DNA of 7,516 bases from Synechococcus sp. HW_metabat.54 (GTDB lineage Bacteria; Cyanobacteriota; Cyanobacteriia; PCC-6307; Cyanobiaceae): contig JAAZVJ010000043.1 of the NCBI GenBank assembly GCA_018623675.1, positions 1-7,516 on the forward strand, in the 5' to 3' direction. Of this stretch, positions 1 to 6,338 are shown piece by piece (the stretch's first letter is position 1; every line of letters begins with the position of its first letter). The notes below the pieces were generated by a model. The model was given only the letters and a program-made list of their open reading frames with translations. It was not told the DNA's origin and made no database searches. A program made the position numbers and the translations under genes.

Positions 1-159
1 AGCGTGATGGCCATTCGCAGCAAACGCTTCACACCAAGCGGAGTCTCGCCAGCCAGTGTCGTGATCACGGCATCCGCTTTATTCAGCTACTGGCTGTGGC
101 GACTCTGGATCAGCTATGGCATCGGACACCACGGATTCCCAGGATTTCCTGCCCCATAA
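1..159 (+). CDS. C-terminal end of a small membrane protein, probably TMEM14/UPF0136 family (5' partial)
   Basis: Frame 1 is open from the left edge to a TAA at 157-159 and gives 52 residues, so the start lies outside the window. The visible part has a basic stretch (AIRSKRFTPSG), a hydrophobic segment rich in aromatic residues (about residues 20-40) and a short Gly/Pro-rich tail. Small TMEM14-type proteins have a similar basic 'R..K..KFMPAG' turn before their last membrane helix, which is why I suggest that family. The match rests on a short stretch and is tentative. In cyanobacteria the role of such proteins is unknown. Codon use looks coding (third positions mostly G/C), and no competing gene covers these bases. 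The stop codon overlaps the U-tract of the terminator that serves the opposing gene. Confidence 0.6.
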   Translation, partial: SVMAIRSKRFTPSGVSPASVVITASALFSYWLWRLWISYGIGHHGFPGFPAP

Positions 160-186
160 AAAACCCGCCCTGCCAAACAGGACGGG
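158..186 (-). terminator. Rho-independent terminator of the - strand membrane protein gene
   Basis: The arms are CCCGCCCTG (164-172) and CAGGACGGG (178-186), a 9-bp stem with one C/A mismatch and a 5-base loop. On the - strand the hairpin is followed directly by six T residues (complement of A158-A163), the classic intrinsic terminator form. It lies 23 bases past the stop of the 210-893 gene. On the + strand no T-run follows the hairpin, so it should work well in one direction only. Confidence 0.88.
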
Positions 187-209
187 CTGCAATGGATGCG
201 CAGGTGAAA

Positions 210-893
210 TCAAACCGCTTCCGATGGGCGCACCAAGCCACTGCGCGTGACGTACAGCTGCATAAAGAACGTCACCACTGGCACGTACACAATCAAACCA
301 ATCAGACAAAAGCCACAAGTGACAAAAGCAAGCAGAAAGGCCATCAGCTGAATTCCCACAAGAGCCCAACCCCTGTCAGACCCGTAAACAGCAGCAAACG
401 AGGAGGTAAAGCAATCCCAAACCCCCTGATCTGTTGTGAACACCTTGTTCACATAGATGGGTGTTGCCGCAAACACGATCAAGCCAGGGAGCACACAAAC
501 CAAGATGCCGATCGTGGCCGCCACCGAGAACAGAATGCCAGCAATCAGATAACGACCCAGTCGCGACATCAGGATCGAGAAAACATCGGAGATACTCACC
601 ACCTCACCACGCTGGTAATAAACAGCGGGAATGGCCGTAAACATCACCCCAATCAGACTCTGAAAAATCGAAAAAGGGACACTACTGACTTGGCCAAGAA
701 TGGCTCCCACACCAGCACTAGCCCCCGAGCCATCATCAGCAGCCACAAAGGCCAGGAAGACGAGGTAATAAACAAGCCCACCAACGACGGCTACCGCCAC
801 CGATGCCAACCAGGTCAAAAGCAAGGTGGGCACATGGGCGACCGTGTCTTTCCACGCTTCTCGCAGCGTGGAACTTGCGCGAAATGAGCTCAC
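210..893 (-). CDS. Multi-pass membrane protein of unknown function (YciC/DUF975-like pattern)
   Basis: A 227-residue, very hydrophobic protein. Membrane segments are expected near residues 22-50, 70-92, 110-145, 165-190 and 192-215, and a short Asp/Gly/Ser-rich loop lies near 52-62. The pattern 'VLPGLIVFAATPIYVNKVFTTDQGVWDCFTSS' (residues 134-165) resembles the 'LPG...P.....G...A...S' signature of YciC/DUF975/GDPD-membrane-domain proteins, so it probably sits in the cytoplasmic membrane. No catalytic motif is visible. The start is a GTG at 893 preceded directly by an in-frame TAA, so no longer form is possible. No clear Shine-Dalgarno is seen. A perfect-looking terminator follows the stop. 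GC content is clearly lower than in the men genes. The antisense frame is open too, but its product is hydrophilic and unlike any family I know. Confidence 0.82.
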   Translation of the reverse strand: MSSFRASSTLREAWKDTVAHVPTLLLTWLASVAVAVVGGLVYYLVFLAFVAADDGSGASAGVGAILGQVSSVPFSIFQSLIGVMFTAIPAVYYQRGEVVSISDVFSILMSRLGRYLIAGILFSVAATIGILVCVLPGLIVFAATPIYVNKVFTTDQGVWDCFTSSFAAVYGSDRGWALVGIQLMAFLLAFVTCGFCLIGLIVYVPVVTFFMQLYVTRSGLVRPSEAV

Positions 894-1001
894 TTAACAA
901 CAACCAACTTTTCGGACCGTAGGGACCCCCAAGAAAGCTCGCCACAGAAGCAATGGAAACGGCAACATCTGCCAGGATTTGCCAAGTTCCTGCATCGATG
1001 C
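894..1001. promoter_or_regulatory. Divergent intergenic region between the membrane protein and thioesterase genes
   Basis: These 108 bases separate two genes that point away from each other, so promoters for both are expected here. I see no convincing -35/-10 pair on either strand. A perfect 12-base palindrome, TGCATCGATGCA, lies at 991-1002 and includes the first base of the thioesterase start codon. It could be an operator or chance. Confidence 0.4.
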
Positions 1002-1478
1002 ATGGCCACGCGCAGACCAGCGCCAGCACAACCAGATTGGCTATGCCTGGAGCGAGTGGTGCGCTTTGGAGACACCGACGCAGCAGGCGTGATGCATTTC
1101 CATCAGGCTTTGCGCTGGTGCCATGAGGCCTGGGAAAACAGCCTGGAGCGCTATGGCATTGAGGCCAGCAGTGTGTTTCCTGGCTGCCGAGATCAGAAGA
1201 ATGCACCAACAATCGCCCTGCCCGTGGTGCATTGCGAGGCCGATTTCTCGAGGCCCGTGTTTGGTGGTGATCAGCTGCAGGTGCTGATCGCACCAGAGCG
1301 CCTCAACCCAGGAAGCTTTGAGGTACGCACACGCTTCCAGCTGGAGGGAGTGGATGTCGCGCGAGGCCTGATTCGGCACGTGGCGATCAACCCCAGCACA
1401 CGCCAACGCTGCGCTCTGCCTGAAGCTATCGATCGTTGGCTGGAGGCGTCATGCCTGGGTCAAATCAGCAGCCTTTGA
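1002..1478 (+). CDS. 1,4-dihydroxy-2-naphthoyl-CoA thioesterase (hot-dog fold, Slr0204 type)
   Basis: A 158-residue protein of the 4-hydroxybenzoyl-CoA thioesterase family. Residues 21-33 read VRFGDTDAAGVMH, the hallmark active-site motif of this family. D26 matches the catalytic Asp of the cyanobacterial DHNA-CoA hydrolase and is followed by the long helix ALRWCHEAWENSLERYGI. The enzyme is expected to hydrolyse DHNA-CoA to free DHNA (EC 3.1.2.28), the acceptor for the MenA prenyl transfer, in the cytosol. The length is normal for the family. The setting next to menE, menC, menA and menF supports this over a general acyl-CoA thioesterase. The ATG at 1002 gives a 20-residue leader before the motif. 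No clear Shine-Dalgarno precedes it, and an in-frame GTG at residue 19 would be too short to keep the first strand. It is transcribed towards menE and is therefore outside the menACE operon. Confidence 0.88.
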   Translation: MATRRPAPAQPDWLCLERVVRFGDTDAAGVMHFHQALRWCHEAWENSLERYGIEASSVFPGCRDQKNAPTIALPVVHCEADFSRPVFGGDQLQVLIAPERLNPGSFEVRTRFQLEGVDVARGLIRHVAINPSTRQRCALPEAIDRWLEASCLGQISSL

Positions 1479-1565
1479 ATCACTTAACCGATCTACAAAC
1501 CATCCAAAACAGCCATGCAATCCATGCTTTGAATGCATCACCAATCTGATTTTTCCTGAGGTTGA

Positions 1566-2858
1566 TTAGCCTCGATCGACGGAGAAGTACCAGCGCCGCC
1601 AGCGTTCTCGCTCCCACTTACCCGCCTCCGATGGTGCCAACTCAGGGCAATGACACCACTGGAGGGGTCGCTCAGCAGGTAGCCAGGTTGCAGTGATGGC
1701 CTGCAACCAGCGCTGCAGTTCAGGCCACGCAGACGCATCAACCAGAGGTGATGCCGGACGCACAAGGGCCACCAAGCGTTGGCCCCATTCGGGGCTGTCA
1801 ACCGCCAGCATCAACACCGCGTCTAACCCCAAACCTTGTGCGTTGGCCTGGTGCCGCAAGCGCTGTTCCAACTGTTCCGGGAAGACGGTTTCGCCTCCGG
1901 AGTGAATGGCCCCGTCGAGACGGCCACGGATCACGAGCCGCGTGGAATCTCCAGTGCCCTCCAACAGATCAGCCGCATCGCCGCTACACCACCACCCCTC
2001 CGAATCCCTGAGGGAGACCCATTGCCCCTTATGCCAACGGCTCACCGCCAGACGCTCGGTTCTCACCATCAAGGTGCCATCACCTTTCACACGCAGCTCC
2101 ACATCCGCCAGGGGTGAGCCACAACCGGTCTCGCCAGCGAGAAACTGCGCCGGTGTCTGCGCAGCCACCATCGCCGCCGTTTCGGTCGCTCCGTAACAAG
2201 GGGCCAGGGGCAATCGCAGCTCTCGGGCCCGATCCGCCAAGGGCAGGGGCAAGGCAGCACCGCCCACCCAGATCAGGGCCAGCTGCTGGAGCCAAGCCAC
2301 TCCTTCCTCCTGCCCTATCAGCCGCCTGAGTTGGGTCGGCACCAACGACACCACCGCTGGTTTCTGCCCCCAGAACTCCAACGCCTCACAGGCCTCCAAC
2401 AAGGCAGCAGGCCGTTTCATCAGCTCTGCCGAAAGCACCTGGTGATCGGCTCCCCACTGGCGACTGCGAAACCAGGGCATCAAGCCGCTGACGTGATGCA
2501 TCGGCAGGGGATTGAGCAACAGAAGCGTTCGCGGGTCAAGCCCCGCGCCTCGCAGCCAATCGCCACAGGCTGCCGCAGCCGCTTCGAGATGGGGCCACGG
2601 CAGCAGACAACAACTGCGCTCCCCTTGACTGCCGCCACTCGCCAGCACCACACCTCCGCCTTGCGGCAACGCATGCGAAGCGAGAGCCTCCCGTGCAGCA
2701 TCCTGATCAGCACTGAACTGCGGGGCCCGCAAAAAGAGCCAATCGCCCTGGCCAACTGCCGCCTCCAGTTGAGGGATGACACCCCTGGCACCCGTTGCGG
2801 GCACATCACAGAGACGCACCTGGTGACCATCCATGGCGTGATCGGGCACGGCGTTCAT
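1566..2858 (-). CDS. menE: o-Succinylbenzoate--CoA ligase (MenE), short form
   Basis: A 430-residue acyl-adenylate-forming enzyme that converts o-succinylbenzoate, ATP and CoA to OSB-CoA (EC 6.2.1.26). Motifs in order: P-loop position ASGGSQGER (73-81), HH near 121-122, VGGAAL (198-203), the adenine-site CYGATET (221-227), SGD with D294, GRLDGAIHSGGETVFPEQLE (312-331) and the A10 lysine K414 in EAGKWER. The start chosen is the ATG at 2858-2856. Its bases overlap the menC TGA (ATGA), and GGAGG lies seven bases upstream, the best Shine-Dalgarno in the window. The frame is open 21 bases further up, but that would lose this signal. Two things are odd: the P-loop lacks the usual TSG(T/S)TGxPK form, with Arg in place of Lys, and only about 72 residues precede it, far fewer than in E. 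coli or Bacillus MenE. It is the last gene of menA-menC-menE. Confidence 0.92.
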   Translation of the reverse strand: MNAVPDHAMDGHQVRLCDVPATGARGVIPQLEAAVGQGDWLFLRAPQFSADQDAAREALASHALPQGGGVVLASGGSQGERSCCLLPWPHLEAAAAACGDWLRGAGLDPRTLLLLNPLPMHHVSGLMPWFRSRQWGADHQVLSAELMKRPAALLEACEALEFWGQKPAVVSLVPTQLRRLIGQEEGVAWLQQLALIWVGGAALPLPLADRARELRLPLAPCYGATETAAMVAAQTPAQFLAGETGCGSPLADVELRVKGDGTLMVRTERLAVSRWHKGQWVSLRDSEGWWCSGDAADLLEGTGDSTRLVIRGRLDGAIHSGGETVFPEQLEQRLRHQANAQGLGLDAVLMLAVDSPEWGQRLVALVRPASPLVDASAWPELQRWLQAITATWLPAERPLQWCHCPELAPSEAGKWERERWRRWYFSVDRG

Positions 2859-3850
2859 TCCCCAGCCTCCGCCGCACACCAGACCTCGAGAGGATCAACA
2901 CTGAACAGGGGGCCCGGCGGGCACCAGCCCGGTGCCAAGCCTGGAGCGGCTGGTGTCGCCCCCTGCCATTGCAGTGCAGCGCAATGGTGCAACCAGCGGG
3001 CACCGATGCCGGTTTCAAACGCTGTGCTCACCATCAGCCGCGGCACTCCCTGCTGCAGTTGGCGTAAGAACGGCCTGGGGTCACCCTCCAGCGAGGGCCT
3101 TCGCACCTGCCAGCCAGCCCAGGCCTGTTGCCACTCCGGGTGGAGGCGCAGTCCCTCATCGAGCGCCACCGGGATCTGCTCGAGCAACTGTTGATGCCCC
3201 TCCAGATCATCCACCGCCAGGGGCTGCTCAAGCCATTGCAAACGGCTCTCACCGCGAAGCGCCGCCACCCAGTTGCGGGCTGTGGCCCGATCCCAACCAC
3301 CATTGGCATCGAGGCGCAAATGGGCCCCCATCGGCAGGCGCTCCAGCAGCCACTCCAACAGTCGCAACTCCTGAGCCCCGTCAGCCGCGGCCACTTTCCA
3401 CTTGACCGTGATTGAGCCTTCCTGCGGTGGCTGCGCCAGAAGCTGATCAAGAGCTGCAGGCATGGCCTCCCCAGCTGGCAACAAATGGGCCGAAGCGGGA
3501 GCTGGCAGCCAACAACCAGGCGCGTCGCCTCCCACCAGCCCCTGCAGCTCCGCCAAAGCAGCACCTAAGGCGAAGGCCACTTCAGCGGGACTGTTGGCCA
3601 GCCACTGATTCAAGGCCGCCTCAGACCAGACCTGCCCACCGGGTTCGCTCTGCTGGGTGATCCAACGGCGGCAACGCTCAACGTGATCGGGGCTCAGGGG
3701 CGACACCTCACCCCAGCCGCATCGCCCTGAGGGGTGCTCGAGCCGAAGCAACCATCCAGCCCGCTGATGGATCTCTCCAACAGCCGTCTGCAGCGGACGC
3801 AGAAGCGCAAAGGCGTACGGCCTGATCTGCAGCCTCAGCCCCATCGCCAT
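2855..3850 (-). CDS. menC: o-Succinylbenzoate synthase (MenC), enolase superfamily
   Basis: A 331-residue protein that dehydrates SHCHC to o-succinylbenzoate (EC 4.2.1.113). Enolase-superfamily landmarks are in order and well spaced: VKWK with K150/K152 (the KxK acid/base), metal ligands D181 (RLDANGG), E208 (LEQPL) and D231 (ALDEGL), then RRPSLEGD (250-257) and STAFETGIG near the C-terminus. The spacing matches E. coli MenC closely. One departure: the second catalytic Lys (K235 in E. coli, normally 'KP') aligns with R251. The open frame runs upstream to 4342, but that part is only the shadow of menA. The homologous N-terminus (LRLQIRPYAFALLRPL) starts right after the ATG at 3850, whose first base is the last base of the menA stop (TGATG). 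An alternative ATG lies two codons on. The stop overlaps the menE start. Confidence 0.92.
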   Translation of the reverse strand: MAMGLRLQIRPYAFALLRPLQTAVGEIHQRAGWLLRLEHPSGRCGWGEVSPLSPDHVERCRRWITQQSEPGGQVWSEAALNQWLANSPAEVAFALGAALAELQGLVGGDAPGCWLPAPASAHLLPAGEAMPAALDQLLAQPPQEGSITVKWKVAAADGAQELRLLEWLLERLPMGAHLRLDANGGWDRATARNWVAALRGESRLQWLEQPLAVDDLEGHQQLLEQIPVALDEGLRLHPEWQQAWAGWQVRRPSLEGDPRPFLRQLQQGVPRLMVSTAFETGIGARWLHHCAALQWQGATPAAPGLAPGWCPPGPLFSVDPLEVWCAAEAGE

Positions 3851-4815
3851 CAACCCGGCGGCAACGGCACCCATCCCAGCAGAGGTGCCAAGGCAAGGCC
3901 AGCACTCAACCCCAAACCATTGAGCGCTTGAAAGCGCAGAGCCAAAAACTTGCTGTGCTGGATGCGCTCCGGCTGGTGGTGATGGCGATGCAACAAGCGC
4001 ATCAAGGCCACGCCAGCCGGAAGCCCCAAGAGCCCCAAGAGGGCGGTTGGCGGCCAGGAACCACTCAGTACCGGAATCGCCTCGAGAGCCAAACTGCCGC
4101 CCACAAACCAAGGGATCAGCGCAGCCGAGCGCGCCGTACCGAGGCGAACCACTGGCGAACGCTTGCCGTGGGCTGCGTCTTCCTCCACCTGATGGAAGTG
4201 GGAACAGAACAACACCAACGCCGTGGCCAGGGCTGGGCCGGAACCGAGGCTGAGGGCCGTGCTCCAGGGGATCGGCTCCCCGCTCGGTGCCAGCACCAAC
4301 ACGGCGGCAGCCGTGGCAAAGGGACCAAACGCCAACCAGCACAGAGGCTCACCAAGCCCCAGATAGCCGAGCCGGAAGGGAGGCCCTTGGTACAGGTATC
4401 CGATGGCGCAACTGATGGCCACAAGGGCCAACACCGCAGGACTGCTGCGTAGAGCAAGCAGCAGCATCAACAAAAGTCCAGACACCAGAGCCAGCCAAGA
4501 CCACTGGCGGACCGGTTGTTTCCGTCCGAGCAGTGCGACGACGGAATGGGGTTTACCCACCGCATCCACGCCGGTATCGGCATCAAAAAGATCGTTGCTG
4601 AGGTTCTCCCACAGCAGCAACAGCACCGCGGCCAAAAGGAAGCCAAGGCCCTGCTCCCAACGCACCGGCGCCCCCACCGACAACCGCCAACCGGCAGCCA
4701 ACAGCACCGGCATCACCGCCACGGAGTACATCGGCCACTTGATCGCTGCCTTCCATAACCGGCTGCGATCAAGAGGCGGGGAGTAACGGGATGCAACAGC
4801 CTGCGGATCTGTCAT
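3850..4815 (-). CDS. menA: 1,4-dihydroxy-2-naphthoate phytyltransferase (MenA), UbiA family
   Basis: A 321-residue integral membrane prenyltransferase that joins the phytyl chain to DHNA with loss of CO2, giving demethylphylloquinone. The first Asp-rich motif is NDLFDADTGVD (74-84). YLYQGPPF (140-147) and the second motif SHFHQVEEDAAHGKRSP (215-231) follow. Having His-Gln where bacterial MenA has Arg-Asp is, as I recall, usual in the cyanobacterial/plastid phytyl branch. About eight membrane helices are visible. The start at 4815 begins MTDPQAVAS, shortly before the conserved WKAAIKWPMYSVAVMP. The frame extends to 4920, but the added residues look like noise and would run into menF. No Shine-Dalgarno is present. 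Instead a 7-bp inverted repeat ends three bases before the ATG. It is the first gene of menA-menC-menE, coupled to menC by TGATG. Confidence 0.92.
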   Translation of the reverse strand: MTDPQAVASRYSPPLDRSRLWKAAIKWPMYSVAVMPVLLAAGWRLSVGAPVRWEQGLGFLLAAVLLLLWENLSNDLFDADTGVDAVGKPHSVVALLGRKQPVRQWSWLALVSGLLLMLLLALRSSPAVLALVAISCAIGYLYQGPPFRLGYLGLGEPLCWLAFGPFATAAAVLVLAPSGEPIPWSTALSLGSGPALATALVLFCSHFHQVEEDAAHGKRSPVVRLGTARSAALIPWFVGGSLALEAIPVLSGSWPPTALLGLLGLPAGVALMRLLHRHHHQPERIQHSKFLALRFQALNGLGLSAGLALAPLLGWVPLPPG

Positions 4816-4865
4816 GGATTCGGGCCGTGCAGCCCGAAGGAAGACCCATACATTTGAGCAGCACG
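4816..4865. promoter_or_regulatory. Very short divergent menA/menF control region with inverted repeat
   Basis: Only 50 bases separate the menA start from the preferred menF start, so both promoters must lie here or reach into the genes. A perfect inverted repeat sits at 4819-4838: TTCGGGC (4819-4825), a 6-base spacer CGTGCA, then GCCCGAA (4832-4838). The AT-richer patch CATACATTT (4847-4855) could carry a -10 box for either direction, but I see no matching -35 hexamer. Confidence 0.45.
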
Positions 4866-6338
4866 ATGTCCTGTCCCGATCGGATGCAGGCCCCTCCCGC
4901 CGCCAGCTCGGACAACGCACGCTTCGCAGACGTGCTGGCCGCCGCTTTGCGCACCTGGGATCAGCACAGCGGAGACGACGGGGTGTTCACCATGGCCCTG
5001 CCACTGCAGGGGGTGGACCCGCTGCAACAACTGCCCTTGCTGGAGGCGAGCCACCCCTTCCGGTTCCTCTGGGATGGAGCGCCCGGCCTCTGCTTGGCTG
5101 CCAGTGGCCATTGCAACCATCTCGATCTGGCAGGCCCCAAGCGCTTTGAGCTGGCGCAGCGCTTCAGTGATGCCACCTTGGCGCGGCTGATTGATGCCAG
5201 CCCCGAGGCCCCAGCCCAGGCCCGCAGCAGGGTATTGCTGGCCTTTTCCTTCTTTGCTGACCCAGCAGAGCAGCGCACGCAGCCCAACGACGATGCCGTT
5301 CCCGCTGTGCAAGCCGTGCTGCCCCGTTGGCAGCTGAGCCGCCACGGCCGCCAAGGTTGGCTGCGAATTCATGGGGCCGCCCATCACAGCGGTGATGTGC
5401 GCGAGCTGGTGGAAGCGCTGTGGGAGCTGCACGAACGCCTCCAAGCTCCACTCCGACAGGTGGAGAGCATCCCTGCAGCCACCTGGCATGGACCGGTTGG
5501 CGCCTTAAGCGACGCAAGGCCATGGCAGCAGTGCTACGCCCCAGCCTTGGAACAAGGCATTGCCTTGGTCAACGGCGGCGAACTGCACAAATTGGTGCTC
5601 GCGGTGCGTCAAAGCATTGCGCTGCAAGATCCCCTCGATCCCCTACCGCTTCTTGACCGGTTGCGGCAACAACAGGCGGGCAGTTGCCGGTTCCTGTGGC
5701 AACGCACCTCCAACGATGCCTTCTTTGGCGCTTCCCCCGAACGCCTGTTAAGCCTGCGGGGCGGACAACTGCGCAGTGATGCCCTGGCAGGCACCGCTGG
5801 TCAAGGCGACTGTGGCGATGCCCTCTTGCAATCCGACAAGGACCGTCGCGAGCACGAGCTGGTCGTTCAAGCGATCACTGAGCACCTCCAAGAGCAGGGG
5901 CTTCAGCCCCACCGACCCAGGCGTCCGCAGCTGGCACGCCATGGCCGCCTGGTGCATCTACACACGCCAATCACAGCGGCAGCCCCCAACCATCCACCCC
6001 TCTCCCTGGCCGAGGCGCTCCACCCAACGCCTGCTGTGGCCGGTCTTCCCAGACGGGAGGCCATGACCTGGCTGCGCAGCCTCGAACCCTTCGAACGGGG
6101 GGGGTATGCCGCTCCTGTGGGCTGGATCGACAGCGCCGGAGACGCCGAATTGCGCGTGGCCATCCGCTGCGGCCATGCCCGCGGGAACCGCCTGGCCCTG
6201 ACAGCGGGAGCGGGACTGGTGAGAGGCTCCCTCGCGGACCGCGAGTTGCAGGAAGTGGGCCTGAAACTGGCCGTTTTGGCGGACCAGCTGGATTTGCAAT
6301 CAGGGAGCCGGGAGCGAACGCAGGCGCCAATCCATTGA
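4866..6338 (+). CDS. menF: Isochorismate synthase (MenF)
   Basis: A 490-residue chorismate-utilising enzyme that isomerises chorismate to isochorismate with Mg2+ (EC 5.4.4.2), the entry step of phylloquinone synthesis. Motifs (numbered from the ATG at 4866): ELHKLVLAVR with the general-base Lys K242, FFGASPERLL (286-295), ALAGTAGQG (306-314), SDKDRREHELV (323-333), LHPTPAVAG (385-393), the E407/RGGYAAPVGW block (407-420), ELRVAIRC (428-435) and AGAGLVRGS (447-455), with E460 and E463 for metal binding. Length is normal. The frame is open from 4791, but that ATG lies inside menA and its first 25 codons look non-conserved. ATG 4884 is another candidate. No start has a good Shine-Dalgarno. A run of eight G (6097-6104) sits in the conserved RGGY motif. 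The 3' end overlaps the opposing peptidase gene by 39 bases. Confidence 0.93.
   Translation: MSCPDRMQAPPAASSDNARFADVLAAALRTWDQHSGDDGVFTMALPLQGVDPLQQLPLLEASHPFRFLWDGAPGLCLAASGHCNHLDLAGPKRFELAQRFSDATLARLIDASPEAPAQARSRVLLAFSFFADPAEQRTQPNDDAVPAVQAVLPRWQLSRHGRQGWLRIHGAAHHSGDVRELVEALWELHERLQAPLRQVESIPAATWHGPVGALSDARPWQQCYAPALEQGIALVNGGELHKLVLAVRQSIALQDPLDPLPLLDRLRQQQAGSCRFLWQRTSNDAFFGASPERLLSLRGGQLRSDALAGTAGQGDCGDALLQSDKDRREHELVVQAITEHLQEQGLQPHRPRRPQLARHGRLVHLHTPITAAAPNHPPLSLAEALHPTPAVAGLPRREAMTWLRSLEPFERGGYAAPVGWIDSAGDAELRVAIRCGHARGNRLALTAGAGLVRGSLADRELQEVGLKLAVLADQLDLQSGSRERTQAPIH

Noticed and set aside
96..887. Long open frame (263 codons) on the + strand antisense to the membrane protein gene
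   Set aside because: Its product is rich in His, Gln, Asn and Lys, as expected from the complement of hydrophobic codons. The - strand frame has membrane segments and a correctly placed terminator, so this one is a shadow.
2331..3194. Open frame of 287 codons on the + strand across menE and menC
   Set aside because: Runs antisense across two well-supported genes and their junction, shows no recognisable motif, and is typical of antisense frames in GC-rich DNA.
4022..4039. Tandem 9-base repeat AGCCCCAAG in menA
   Set aside because: It encodes the Leu-Leu-Gly repeat of a membrane helix in frame and is adequately explained by the protein sequence.
3851..4342. N-terminal extension of menC (extra 164 codons)
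   Set aside because: This part overlaps menA in another frame and has the low-complexity Arg/Gly/Pro look of a shadow. The enolase-type N-terminus starts at the ATG that overlaps the menA stop.
4791..4865. Longer menF start at 4791
   Set aside because: It would overlap the menA coding start and adds 25 residues with no family resemblance. ATG 4866 or 4884 fits the expected N-terminus better.
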